Shown: positions 9,878 to 17,930 of the stretch, one piece after another | Position numbering within the stretch: position 1 is the first letter of the stretch | Layout: each line of letters starts with the position of its first letter | From: Roseiarcus sp963730555 | GTDB lineage: Bacteria > Pseudomonadota > Alphaproteobacteria > Rhizobiales > Beijerinckiaceae | Reading direction: 5' to 3' | DNA: 64,000 nucleotides | Assembly (NCBI GenBank): GCA_963730555.1 | Contig: CAVSSS010000008.1 | Span: 310,001-374,000 of the forward strand | Translations under genes and position numbers: made by a program | Notes under the pieces: model-generated | Told to the model about the DNA's origin: nothing | Databases searched by the model: none | Seen by the model: the letters and a program-made list of their open reading frames with translations, nothing else

Positions 9878-9912
9878 TAAAAAACAAAGCCCGCCGCGAT
9901 TGCGGCGGGGTT
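9878..9912 (-). terminator. intrinsic terminator of the DUF883 gene
   Basis: On the minus strand CCCGCCGC, an AATC loop and GCGGCGGG form a perfect 8-bp stem followed by CTTTGTTTTTT. It lies just downstream of the DUF883 stop at 9944 and separates it from the converging DUF3309 gene. Confidence 0.85.
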
Positions 9913-9943
9913 CAAGTTTGCAGCGTCGATACCGTCCGCTCCA

Positions 9944-10330
9944 CTACCGTCGCCAGATCACCCCGACCAGGAACCCGAGCCCCAGAGCGAGAGCGAGAGC
10001 GGATAGCGGGCGCTCTTGGATCGCACCCTCGAGCGTGTCGCCGAGGGAAGCGGCCTGCGACTGCGCCCTATCGGCGACGACACCGAGCCGATCGGAGGCG
10101 TCATTCGCCATGGACTCCAAATTAGCGCGGGCATGCTTGAGACCGCGCTTCCCCTGCTCTTTCGCCACCGCGCCTATATCGCTTGCAGCGTCCGAAATCT
10201 GGTCAGAAAGACCCCCAATCGCATCCCTCATGTTGGTCATCTCCTTTTCTAGCCGGGCAAAAGCGTTGTCGTTGTCTGCGCCTTGCGCTCCGTTGCTTTG
10301 TTCAGGGTCGGACGGAAAGTCAGATGTCAT
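9944..10330 (-). CDS. DUF883 (ElaB/YqjD-like) membrane-anchored protein
   Basis: 128 residues from the ATG at 10330, which has a clear ribosome site (GGAGG five bases upstream). The middle is a long amphipathic helix (DQISDAASDIGAVAKEQGKR onward). The C-terminus RPLSALALALGLGFLVGVIW is the single transmembrane anchor ending in RR, the hallmark of the YqjD/ElaB family. E. coli relatives bind ribosomes at the inner membrane in stationary phase; whether this one does is inference. It is followed by its own terminator. Confidence 0.82.
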   Translation of the reverse strand: MTSDFPSDPEQSNGAQGADNDNAFARLEKEMTNMRDAIGGLSDQISDAASDIGAVAKEQGKRGLKHARANLESMANDASDRLGVVADRAQSQAASLGDTLEGAIQERPLSALALALGLGFLVGVIWRR

Positions 10331-10382
10331 TCGTTCCTCCGCGGTTAGAGTTAACCTCGGTTCGCGCGGAAGGTTCCGCGCC

Positions 10383-11456
10383 CTAACGGTCTTCGTCAAC
10401 ATACAGCCGCTGCCTCAGGATCAGCGCCACCATCAGAATTGGCGACGAAAGGAACGCGCCCATTGGACCCCAAAGCCAAGTCCAAAACGCAAGCGAGAGC
10501 AGGACCGCAAGCGCATTCAGTTCGAGGTGACGCCCGATGATCATTGGAGTTAAGAACTGGCCCTCGACCGTGATCACCATAAGAAATCCCGCGGCGGGAA
10601 GGAGGCCCAACAGGAAGGTTGGCTCGGCCACCACCCCGACCACGAGAAGAACCACGAACATCGCGATCGGCCCGACAATCGGGATGAAGTTCAGCGTCGC
10701 CGCCAGCGCGCCGAATCCGATCGCGTTCGGCATTCCGGTCAGCCAGCAAATGATCCCAGCCATCGTGCCGACGCCAACGTTGATCAACGAAACGATCAAC
10801 AGATAGTTCGCCAGCCCGGATTCGATTTCGTTGAGGATCTTGAGCGTCGTCAGACGCGAGTCGCGGCTTGCGAATGTCATCACGAGGCCACGCCGCAAGT
10901 CCGGCCATTCCGAGATGACCAAAAGCAGTACGACGAGAAAGAAAAGAAAGCCAGTGATTGGCGGCAACAGGATGGAGATCGTCGATGGAACCCAGGAAAT
11001 TCCGGGTATAGGTATCGCGACCCCTTCCGCGGACGGGGGTTCGCCAATGGTTGAGCTGAAACGCCGCCACGCCTCGATCAGACCGTCGAATACATGCAGC
11101 TTCTCCTTCAGCGAGACGACCATGCCCGGCAAGCCATTCGCGAGTTCGGAAACACGCGGGAAGATGAGCAGGATTACGAAAGCGATTATCAGCGTCACGC
11201 TGGCCACCATGAGCAGCGCTACGAGCGGGCGCGGAACGTGCAGCGCTTCGAGTCTCCGAGCGGCTGGACCCAACATGACGCCGACGACGAAAGCCGCCAC
11301 GACGGGCAGCATTACCTCGCGCGCGGCGTAGAGAACGAAGCCGGCCGCGATTGCGGCAAGGATCGCCAGCGACCAGGCCGAAATTTCCCGCAGCCTGATT
11401 TCGGGATCCGGATCCTCGTCCGCCGCCGCCGTCTCGAGACGCTGGCCTTCCCCCAT
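10383..11456 (-). CDS. AI-2E family transporter (TqsA/PerM-like)
   Basis: About 357 residues with a cytosolic N-terminus, then paired helices (SLAILAAIAAGFVLYAA; VVAAFVVGVMLGPAARRL), a central soluble segment, and the C-terminal bundle with the family landmarks GMPNAIGFGALAATLNFIPI and WTWLWGPMGAFLSSPI. I chose the ATG at 11456 for its GGAGG site five bases upstream; in-frame ATGs further upstream lack one. Family members export small molecules (autoinducer-2 in E. coli TqsA; Na+/H+ in others), so the substrate is open. A second, frameshifted family member lies at 19024-20068. Confidence 0.88.
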   Translation of the reverse strand: MGEGQRLETAAADEDPDPEIRLREISAWSLAILAAIAAGFVLYAAREVMLPVVAAFVVGVMLGPAARRLEALHVPRPLVALLMVASVTLIIAFVILLIFPRVSELANGLPGMVVSLKEKLHVFDGLIEAWRRFSSTIGEPPSAEGVAIPIPGISWVPSTISILLPPITGFLFFLVVLLLVISEWPDLRRGLVMTFASRDSRLTTLKILNEIESGLANYLLIVSLINVGVGTMAGIICWLTGMPNAIGFGALAATLNFIPIVGPIAMFVVLLVVGVVAEPTFLLGLLPAAGFLMVITVEGQFLTPMIIGRHLELNALAVLLSLAFWTWLWGPMGAFLSSPILMVALILRQRLYVDEDR

Positions 11457-11762
11457 CGTTCCTCCGCTCCGCCGGGTCGGCGGCGCTGCGTTCATTGGCC
11501 CGCTACTCTGCACCCGGGAGATCGGTGGCGCTCGCGGATCCCGACGCTCGACCGCTTGCGAACAACTGGAGGCTCGATTCTAACGGGTCCAGAAAACAAC
11601 GTCGAGTTGAGCCTACGGCTGGAATAAACAACCTGTATGGGAAAAGTTCCAGCTCCATCGTAAACTGTGTTTCTTTCCGGGGATCAAGTTTGACCGTCCG
11701 GCATTGAAAGGCTTTAATCCGCGGCGGCGTTAGCCGCTCTGGGAAACTTCGCGAGGTCGTCG
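11457..11762. other. intergenic, nothing recognised
   Basis: About 300 bp between divergently oriented AI-2E permease and ku genes. It should contain both promoters, but I cannot single out convincing -35/-10 boxes. It is noticeably AT-richer around 11620-11715. Confidence 0.4.
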
Positions 11763-12638
11763 TTGTCGCCGAGAGCAAGCTGGAAAGGTTTTTTGAGGAT
11801 CGCCGACGTGACCGTCGGCGTCGGCCTTTACGCCGCCGCTTCGACCAGTGAGCGCATCGCCCTCCACACGATCAATCGACCGACAGGCCATCGCGTTCGG
11901 CGCGAGTTCGTCGACGCGGAGACTGGCGAAGCCGTGGACCGCGACGAGCAGGTCAAAGGCTATGAGGTGGCGAAGGGCGAGTACGTGTCCGTCGAGCCAG
12001 ACGAAATTGCCGCGGTCATCCCGCACGGCGACAAGACGCTCACCGTTTCCGCGTTTGTCGATTTGACCGATGTGGACGATCTCTATTTCGACAAGCCGTA
12101 CTTCCTCGGCCCCTCGGACCGGAGCGCCGACGAAACCTTCGCATTGCTGCGCGAGGGCATGCGCGTGGCCAAGGTCGCCGCGGTCGCCCAGGCGGTCCTA
12201 TTTCGGCGCGCCCGGACCGTGCTCATCCGCCCGCTCGACAAGGGATTGGCCGCCTCGACGCTGAACTACGACTACGAGGTACGCTCACCCGAGCAGGCCT
12301 TCTCGGACGTCCCCACGAAGGCGATCACCGGTGAGATGCTGGATCTCGCGGTCCACATCATCACGACCAAGCAAGGCGCATTCGATCCGCGCGAATTTCA
12401 TGATCGCTACGAGGACGCGCTGGCAGAGCTGGTCAAGCTTAAGCTCGAAGGTAAGGCGATCCCCAAGCGCGCGCCGCCCCGCAGCGAACCGACGGTCAAC
12501 CTCATGCAGGCGTTGCGCGACAGCGCCGCGGCCGGCGCGCGCAATCAGCCGAGCCGCAAAGCCGCGGCCAAGAAAAAGACCGGCCGGCGCGCAGCTACGA
12601 AGACAAAGCCCGCCGCCCCGCGACGCAAGGCGGGCTGA
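11763..12638 (+). CDS. ku: Ku protein, first copy (NHEJ)
   Basis: Bacterial Ku threads onto double-strand ends and recruits LigD. The beta-barrel core starts SWKGFLRIADVTVGVGLYAA and includes HTINRPTGHRVRREFVDAET, VKGYEV and YFDKPYFLGP. The C-terminus is a Lys/Arg/Ala-rich tail (KKKTGRRAATKTKPAAP), typical of the extended Ku that binds DNA. The start is the TTG at 11763; there is no in-frame ATG before the conserved core. ligD starts 4 bases after the stop, so the two form an operon. Confidence 0.92.
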   Translation: MSPRASWKGFLRIADVTVGVGLYAAASTSERIALHTINRPTGHRVRREFVDAETGEAVDRDEQVKGYEVAKGEYVSVEPDEIAAVIPHGDKTLTVSAFVDLTDVDDLYFDKPYFLGPSDRSADETFALLREGMRVAKVAAVAQAVLFRRARTVLIRPLDKGLAASTLNYDYEVRSPEQAFSDVPTKAITGEMLDLAVHIITTKQGAFDPREFHDRYEDALAELVKLKLEGKAIPKRAPPRSEPTVNLMQALRDSAAAGARNQPSRKAAAKKKTGRRAATKTKPAAPRRKAG

Positions 12639-12641
12639 GGC

Positions 12642-15212
12642 ATGGCGCTCGAAACCTATCGGAGAAAGCGCAATTTCTCCGCGACCCCGGAGCCCAAGGG
12701 CGGCGCGCCGCTCGCGGACAGCAATATCTTTGTCGTCCAGAAGCATGACGCGACGCGGCTGCATTACGACTTCCGGCTGGCGCTGGACGGGGTGCTGAAG
12801 AGCTGGGCGGTCACCCGCGGCCCGAGCCTCAATCCGGGCGAAAAACGCCTTGCGGTCGCGGTCGAAGATCATCCCCTCGAATATGCTGATTTCGAGGGCA
12901 CGATCGCGAAGGGTGAATATGGCGGCGGCTCGGTCATCGTCTGGGACAATGGGACATGGACGTCGATCGGAGATGCGCACAGGGGCCTGAAGAAGGGCCA
13001 TCTCGAGTTCGATCTTCATGGGCAAAAGCTCAACGGGCGCTGGCACCTCGTGAGGATGCACGGCAAGCCAGGCGAGAAGCGCGAAAACTGGCTCCTGATC
13101 AAAGGCGACGACGAATTTGCCCGCTCTGCTGACGAGGCAGACATCCTTGAGGAGCGGCCGGAATCGATCAACACGGGCAGGACGATTGACCAGCTCGAAG
13201 GGGAAGCACCAGGTTGGTCGTCGAAGACGGGAAAGATCGAGAAGCCCGACGGCGCCGGCGATGGGGCCGCTCAGCCCGCTGCAGGCGAGCGGACCGGCAA
13301 GGCGCTAGATCCGTCGGCGATCGAGGGAGCCACCCAAGGCCCCATGCCGGGTTTCGTCGAGCCGATGTTGGCGACTCTGGCCAAGTTTGCGCCCACCGGC
13401 GACCGATGGCTGCATGAGATCAAGTTCGACGGCTATCGGCTTCAAGCCCATGTCGAGGATGGTAAGGTCACGCTCTGGACCCGGGGCGGACTCGATTGGA
13501 CGAAGAAATTCGGCGACGCCATGCAACAGGCGCTCAAAAACTTGCCGGTGCGCAAAGCCTTGATCGACGGCGAACTGGTGGCCGAGAACCCGAGCGGCGT
13601 CTCTGAATTTTCGCTTCTGCAAGCGGATCTCAGCGACGGCCGCTTCGACCGCTTCGCCTATTACGCCTTCGATTGCCTTTATCTCGACGGCTACGATTTG
13701 CGCGAAGCCGCGCTCATCCGCCGCAAGGAGCTGCTTAGCCAGCTGATCGGCGCCGGCGGCGGCGCAATTCGCTATAGCTCCCACTTCGTGGAGGACGGTA
13801 AGCTCGTTCTGCAGCGCGCTTGCGCGCTTGGTCTGGAAGGCATCGTCTCGAAGGCGAGCCAATCCGTCTATGTCTCGGGTCGCGGCAAGAGCTGGGTCAA
13901 GGCCAAGTGTTCGGCCCAGCAGGAGTTTGTCATCGCCGGCTACGTCCCCTCGTCGACCGGGCGCAAGGCAATAGGCTCGCTGGCGCTCGGCGTCTACGAC
14001 GGCGAGGACCTGCGCTATGTCGGGCGCGTCGGCACCGGGTTTTCCTCCGGCGTCGCCGAGGCTTTGTTCTCGCGGCTCGATGCGATGCGCATCCGGTCGA
14101 GCCCATTCGCCAAGCGGCTCACGACGGCGGAAGTGCGCCAGGTCCGCTTCGTTCGGCCCGAGCTCATCGCCGAGATCGATTTCCGGGGCTGGACCGGGGA
14201 CGGCCTGCTTCGTCAGGCGTCTTTTCAAGGCTTGCGCGAGGATAAGCCCGCCCGCGAGGTTGTGCGTGAGACGACCATGGCCACAAACGCCGCGCCTGAA
14301 CGGCCGAAGAGCAGCGTGACGCTGACCCATCCCGATCGCATCTATTGGCCCGACGAGGGCGTCACGAAGGAAGGCCTCGCCGACTATTACGCCGAGGCTT
14401 GGGCGGTCATGAAGCCGCTCGTCGTGAACCGGGCGCTAGCCCTCGTGCGCTGTCCGGACGGGATCGGCGGACAGACGTTCTTTCAGAAGCACGCTTGGAA
14501 GGGGCTCAACCGTAATATCGTCCTTGTCAAGGATCCGGCGGAGCCGGAGCCGCTCATCAGCATTCGCGACTTCGACGGGCTGATGGCGCTCGTGCAGTCT
14601 GCGGCGCTCGAAATCCATCCCTGGGGATCGACCATAACCGACTGGGAGCGGCCGGACATGATCGTGATGGACCTCGACCCGGGCGAGGATGTGGACTGGA
14701 CCTCAGTCATCGCAGCGGCGGAGGAGGTTCGCGCTCGGCTGACGCAGGCGGGCCTCGCCTCGTTCGTCAAAACTTCGGGCGGCAAGGGGCTGCACGTCGT
14801 TTCGCCGATCAAGCCAAAAGTGGAATGGCCGGCGGTGAAGGCGTTCACCAAAGGGATCGCCGACTCGATGGCGGCCGACAGTCCCGACCGCTTCGTCTCG
14901 ACCATCCCGAAGGCGAAGCGGCACGGCAAGATCCTCATCGACTATCTTCGCAACCAGCGCGGAATGACGGCGGTCTCCGCCTATTCCACCCGCGCGCGGC
15001 CAGGCGCGGCCGTCTCGATGCCTCTCGCCTGGGAGGAGCTTTCGCCCGAGATTGGGCCCGCTTATTTCACCATCCGCAACGCACCCGCGCGCCTCTCCTC
15101 CGTTGCCGATCCCTGGGCCGATTTCCGCGCCGCGGCGGCGCCGATCGAGGGGGAAGGCAAGAAGGCCAAGCCGACTCGGAAGAGCGCGTCGTCATCGCGA
15201 GGAGGCCGATAG
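12642..15212 (+). CDS. ligD: multifunctional ATP-dependent DNA ligase D
   Basis: 856 residues with three modules in order. The 3'-phosphoesterase is at ~20-170 (HDATRLHYDFRLALDG, with the catalytic His/Asp cluster, and EDHPLEYADFEG). The ATP-dependent ligase is at ~240-530 (EIKFDGYR with the nucleotidyl-lysine at residue 261; DGELVAEN; EGIVSKA). The primase-type polymerase is at ~560-840 (DLDPGEDVDW with metal-binding aspartates, KTSGGKGLHVV, VSAYSTRARPGAAVSMPL). PE-LIG-POL is the usual order in Proteobacteria. It is intact, in contrast to many neighbours. It acts with Ku to trim, fill and seal double-strand breaks. Confidence 0.96.
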   Translation: MALETYRRKRNFSATPEPKGGAPLADSNIFVVQKHDATRLHYDFRLALDGVLKSWAVTRGPSLNPGEKRLAVAVEDHPLEYADFEGTIAKGEYGGGSVIVWDNGTWTSIGDAHRGLKKGHLEFDLHGQKLNGRWHLVRMHGKPGEKRENWLLIKGDDEFARSADEADILEERPESINTGRTIDQLEGEAPGWSSKTGKIEKPDGAGDGAAQPAAGERTGKALDPSAIEGATQGPMPGFVEPMLATLAKFAPTGDRWLHEIKFDGYRLQAHVEDGKVTLWTRGGLDWTKKFGDAMQQALKNLPVRKALIDGELVAENPSGVSEFSLLQADLSDGRFDRFAYYAFDCLYLDGYDLREAALIRRKELLSQLIGAGGGAIRYSSHFVEDGKLVLQRACALGLEGIVSKASQSVYVSGRGKSWVKAKCSAQQEFVIAGYVPSSTGRKAIGSLALGVYDGEDLRYVGRVGTGFSSGVAEALFSRLDAMRIRSSPFAKRLTTAEVRQVRFVRPELIAEIDFRGWTGDGLLRQASFQGLREDKPAREVVRETTMATNAAPERPKSSVTLTHPDRIYWPDEGVTKEGLADYYAEAWAVMKPLVVNRALALVRCPDGIGGQTFFQKHAWKGLNRNIVLVKDPAEPEPLISIRDFDGLMALVQSAALEIHPWGSTITDWERPDMIVMDLDPGEDVDWTSVIAAAEEVRARLTQAGLASFVKTSGGKGLHVVSPIKPKVEWPAVKAFTKGIADSMAADSPDRFVSTIPKAKRHGKILIDYLRNQRGMTAVSAYSTRARPGAAVSMPLAWEELSPEIGPAYFTIRNAPARLSSVADPWADFRAAAAPIEGEGKKAKPTRKSASSSRGGR

Positions 15213-15299
15213 GCCGACGTGGCGATCCCGGGAGCGTAGCGCGCCCTTCACCCCTTTAGAGAGTCATTTACACTAGCACAGCGTGGTTGTGCTCCGTCA

Positions 15300-15409
15300 C
15301 GGCGGGGTCGCCACCTCGGTCAATTTGGGTTTTCTTGCCCCCTGGCCGTTGGGCTGCGAACCCCCCATACATCGCTGTTGGATTTCCTTGGATATCCTTG
15401 GATTCTCTC
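15300..15409 (+). repeat. long dispersed intergenic repeat, copy B (left part, cut by transposon)
   Basis: Shares TTTGGGTTTTCTTG, CTGGC(C/T)GTT, GCTGCGAA plus a C-run and GTTGGATTT with copy A (6811-7075, opposite strand). The repeat breaks off in ATTCTCTC at 15402-15409, where the IS1595-type element begins, and resumes at 17733. A small tandem run of CCTTGGAT units lies at 15384-15405. Confidence 0.75.
15402..15409. repeat. 8-bp target-site duplication, left copy
   Basis: ATTCTCTC directly precedes the left terminal repeat and is repeated exactly at 17733-17740 after the right terminal repeat. An 8-bp duplication is the size known for the IS1595 family. Confidence 0.92.
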
Positions 15410-15570
15410 GGCGATTATAACCTTGACAAAGCCATACGATAACGTGCGTTCTAACCCCGACAGGGCGGCGTTCGCTCTACCGCGATGGAATTAAGGAGGC
15501 GTGCTAAACCCTTGATTCAGAATCAAAAAATAAACAATTTGACTGTTGAATTAAGATGTTATATAAATAA

Positions 15571-15655
15571 TGCGCTCGGTCAGACTCGAACCGACAAATA
15601 CCGTTGCAGGTACGGCTCCCAAAGCCGTTGCGTCTACCGATTTCGCCACGAGCAC
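15571..15655 (-). tRNA. class II, leucine-type tRNA with anticodon UGG
   Basis: 85 nt, no encoded CCA. Acceptor stem GTGCTCG/CGAGCGC (one G-T pair) with discriminator A; D arm GCG-AAATCGGTAGA-CGC, the usual leucine D arm; anticodon arm ACGGC-TTTGGGA-GCCGT, giving anticodon TGG at loop positions 34-36; long variable arm with ACC/GGT stem; T arm GTCGG-TTCGAGT-CTGAC. A long variable arm excludes an ordinary tRNA-Pro, while UGG reads proline codons. LeuRS relies on A73 and the tertiary fold rather than on the anticodon, so this tRNA could insert Leu at CCN codons (inference). It lies inside the transposon. Confidence 0.85.
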
Positions 15656-15798
15656 ACATAGGGTTATGGGATTCGTCCCACCGGATGGAACGAGAGCGGG
15701 AACTCTCCTCCATCCGGCCCGACCCTCGGGAAGCCAAATCGCCAAGCCGGTTGTTCTGGGGCGTTTGGCTAGGTATTAGGGGGCGGTATGTCTGTCTC

Positions 15799-16293
15799 CT
15801 ATAGTCTTCGGTTGAAAATGCTGGGGGTCGACGCTTGCGACGTCGGCTCCCCAACTTCCTGATCAACTTGTTGGTCGATCAGAAACCACCGATAACCGCC
15901 CGGACGGTCTCGCTTGTATTTATTCCCCTCCATGCGTCGAAGCTCGTTGCCCACAGATTTTTTTGCAATTTCTGCATCAATCTCAAGGACGGCTTCTTCC
16001 AGTTGAGGCACCAGCAACCCCGGTTTCTCAGAGAGAACGGTATCTATGGCCTTTCCCACTGAGCCACGCGGCGCGCGCTGGATAGTGCCTACGGCCGTGG
16101 CTGATGATGCGCCGCTTGACGAAAATTCAGCCGCAACGAATTTGGCGGGGGTGATTGGAGATTGTGCAGCTCGGAAGATGGAGTTGCGCATTTGCTCTCC
16201 ACCGTTCCGGAAGGCTTCTTCAAGTTCTACCTTATGGCGACGTTCCTGTTCCTCGAACAAGGCCAGGAACTTTGCTTTGAAGTCTTCTTGCAT
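15799..16293 (-). CDS. transposon passenger protein, unknown
   Basis: 164 residues from the ATG at 16293 (the frame stays open to 16362, but MQEDFKAKFL starts a better helix). Residues ~1-30 are a charged helix (EEQERRHKVELEEAF). Residues ~80-140 (AIDTVLSEKPGLLVPQLEEA, then VGNELRRMEG and GGYRWFL) look like a winged-helix fold. I recognise no catalytic motif. The gene is on the same strand as the transposase and inside the terminal repeats, so it moves with the element; a regulatory or target-choice role is only a guess. Confidence 0.6.
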   Translation of the reverse strand: MQEDFKAKFLALFEEQERRHKVELEEAFRNGGEQMRNSIFRAAQSPITPAKFVAAEFSSSGASSATAVGTIQRAPRGSVGKAIDTVLSEKPGLLVPQLEEAVLEIDAEIAKKSVGNELRRMEGNKYKRDRPGGYRWFLIDQQVDQEVGEPTSQASTPSIFNRRL

Positions 16294-16367
16294 GATGACG
16301 GGCCTAAATGGGAGATGGCTGCGATTCTGCCCCCTTATATCACTCTGCCACTTAACCATCAACCCCC

Positions 16368-16712
16368 TTATGGGCGATCAGATGAAGAACATCGACACTG
16401 AGAAGGTGGACCACTTATCCCCGTTATCCACAGAGCTGATGCCAGATGCCTGGGAGCGATTTGAGCGCGCCGTAGATACGGTGTCAAAGAGCGGGCCGCA
16501 GCATAGGGTGACGAAGGCGAGGGCCGATTGGTATACGCCCCTTTGGTGCTCGGTTCCTGAGAATGTCGCTTCTCTGCGACCTCAGACAGCCGATTTTGCA
16601 GACGGCCAAGATCGGAACTAAGAGAGCGAAGCGCATCGAAAATGCGCTTCACGTCTTGTCGCAGGTCTTCGACCTTTTCTGGCTGGGTGAGTTGCTCCCA
16701 CATTTTAGCCAT
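16368..16712 (-). CDS. transposon passenger protein with N-terminal coiled coil
   Basis: 114 residues in the open frame. The first 50 (VEDLRQDVKRIFDALRSLSS, LGRLQNRLSEVAEKR) form a heptad-rich helix. The remainder is Ser/Pro/Arg-rich and unlike a folded domain, so the true end may be earlier if there is an indel. It lies 11 bp after the transposase stop and 74 bp before the other passenger start, so the three could be one transcript. The function is unknown. Confidence 0.5.
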   Translation of the reverse strand: MAKMWEQLTQPEKVEDLRQDVKRIFDALRSLSSDLGRLQNRLSEVAEKRHSQEPSTKGAYTNRPSPSSPYAAARSLTPYLRRAQIAPRHLASALWITGISGPPSQCRCSSSDRP

Positions 16713-16723
16713 CGTGCGGTTTC

Positions 16724-17669
16724 CTACGTTTGTGTATGAACAGGTCGCTTATAGGTTAGTCTCTTCCCAACGATGCCGCTTGCCAGAATATCCGCCCGCT
16801 CACGATCTTCGATCCCAAGCGCGGAACGATTGGAATAGCGGAAATCGAACTCCGCCAGGTAGCGGTGCAAATGCTTCTCCGAGCAGTGCTGATAGACGCC
16901 TTTCATGCCGCGCTTAAAGATTGAGTAGTAGCCTTCGACCGTATTGGTATTGACCTTCGCTCCGGTCTCGCGGTCTGTGTAACCATATTCCTTGCGCGAA
17001 TGGTCGACAACGCCATGGGAAGCAAACCCCTTGCCGATAGCCTCATACCGTCGAGCCTCATCGGTCATAAGGTGGCTTTCTCGATCTAGGTTAGCGTTGA
17101 CAATCGGGACGATATTAGCCTTCATGGCTTCGTCGATATGGAATGATCGGACGGAACCGCCGCGTTCCACAAGGGTAAGAACCGTATTCTTGTGGCGGAC
17201 CCATCCGGGCTTCGCTTCAAAATCCCCCGCGCTTACCAATGAAAGTCTCATCAACTTCAATAATCGAGCCAGCTCCGCCCATTGGAGCAAGATCGCCAGC
17301 ACGCATTGCTTCGCGCAATCGGTGCATCATGAACCATGTGGATTTGTACGAGACGCCAAGCATACGGTGGACTTGGTGTGCGCTCACACCTTTCTTGCTG
17401 GCGACCATGAGAAATAGGGCTGCAAGCCACTTGGACAGCGGAATTTTTGAACGCTCAAAAACGGTTCCGACTGTGACCGTGAATTGTTCTCGACACTCGC
17501 CACACTGGTAGAGGCCTGGGCGGTGAGCTTTGCCCCTTAGGAGCGTGGAATGGTCGACAATTCCACAATGCGGGCAGGGACGGCCCTTGGCCCAAACGCG
17601 AGACTCAAGCCACTCACGGGCCTTACCATTATCTGTGAAGATCGGGTTTTGAAGGATGGCGGCGGACAT
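16724..17669 (-). CDS. IS1595-family transposase, frameshifted in a G-run
   Basis: The N-terminal zinc ribbon (CPHCGIVDHS, YQCGECREQFTVTVGT) and SKIPLSKWLAALFLM are hallmarks of ISXO2-like transposases. The DDE-type domain shows EVDETFIGKR (first Asp), LMTDEARRY (second Asp) and NTVEGYYSIFKRGMKGVYQH with HLHRYLAEFDFRYSNR. The frame changes at CGCGGGGGATTTT near 17226: four G instead of five would join GKRG to DFEAKPGW. That is either a homopolymer error or an inactivating indel. The enzyme makes the 8-bp staggered insertions seen at this element's ends. Confidence 0.9.
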
Positions 17670-17732
17670 GTATGGGCTCCAATATGGGAACCGTACACGC
17701 TAGTCAGTGGCTTTGTCAAGGTTATAATCGCC

Positions 17733-17900
17733 ATTCTCTCGTCCGAATCAAGACTTATCAATGGGTTACACGCGATTTCCGCGGAAATAATTTTTCCTCG
17801 CGCTTTTCCCCTCACGTTTGAGGCGCGAGAACGGGAGCCCACGGTCGAGGCCATGCGTAAGCGCAGGATTGTTTATGGGCAAGCTTAATTCTATTTCTGG
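17733..17900 (+). repeat. long dispersed intergenic repeat, copy B (right part)
   Basis: Starts with the second ATTCTCTC duplication and continues the repeat interrupted at 15409: TCGTCCGAATC, TCAATGGGTTACA, GGTCGAGG, GCGCAGGATTGT, GGGCAAGCTTAA. It matches copy A (6811-7075, opposite strand), which shows what the uninterrupted site looked like. Confidence 0.8.
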
Positions 17901-17930
17901 TAATCAGCAAGAGCTTGCTGGTAGCCTAGC

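Larger units (their letters stand above)
15410..17732. mobile_element. IS1595-family transposon with passenger tRNA and two passenger ORFs
   Basis: 2323 bp bounded by perfect 25-bp terminal inverted repeats (15410-15434 and 17708-17732; outer bases GGCGATTATAACCTTG) and an 8-bp target duplication. It carries, all on the minus strand, the transposase (17669-16724), two small coding sequences and a tRNA gene. It landed inside a dispersed intergenic repeat between ligD and the second ku gene. Plain IS1595 elements are about 0.7-1.1 kb, so about half of this one is cargo. The 15435-15570 and 15656-15798 parts are AT-rich compared with the chromosome. Confidence 0.93.

Noticed and set aside
15505..15530. 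Palindrome TTGATTCAGAATCAA as terminator of the tRNA gene
   Set aside because: The adjacent homopolymer is A-rich in the plus direction and precedes the stem on the minus strand, so it cannot be an intrinsic terminator for the leftward tRNA.
17215..17235. Programmed frameshifting in the IS1595 transposase at the G5 run
   Set aside because: IS1595 transposases are normally made from one frame, and many nearby genes have similar single-base shifts, so an indel is simpler.
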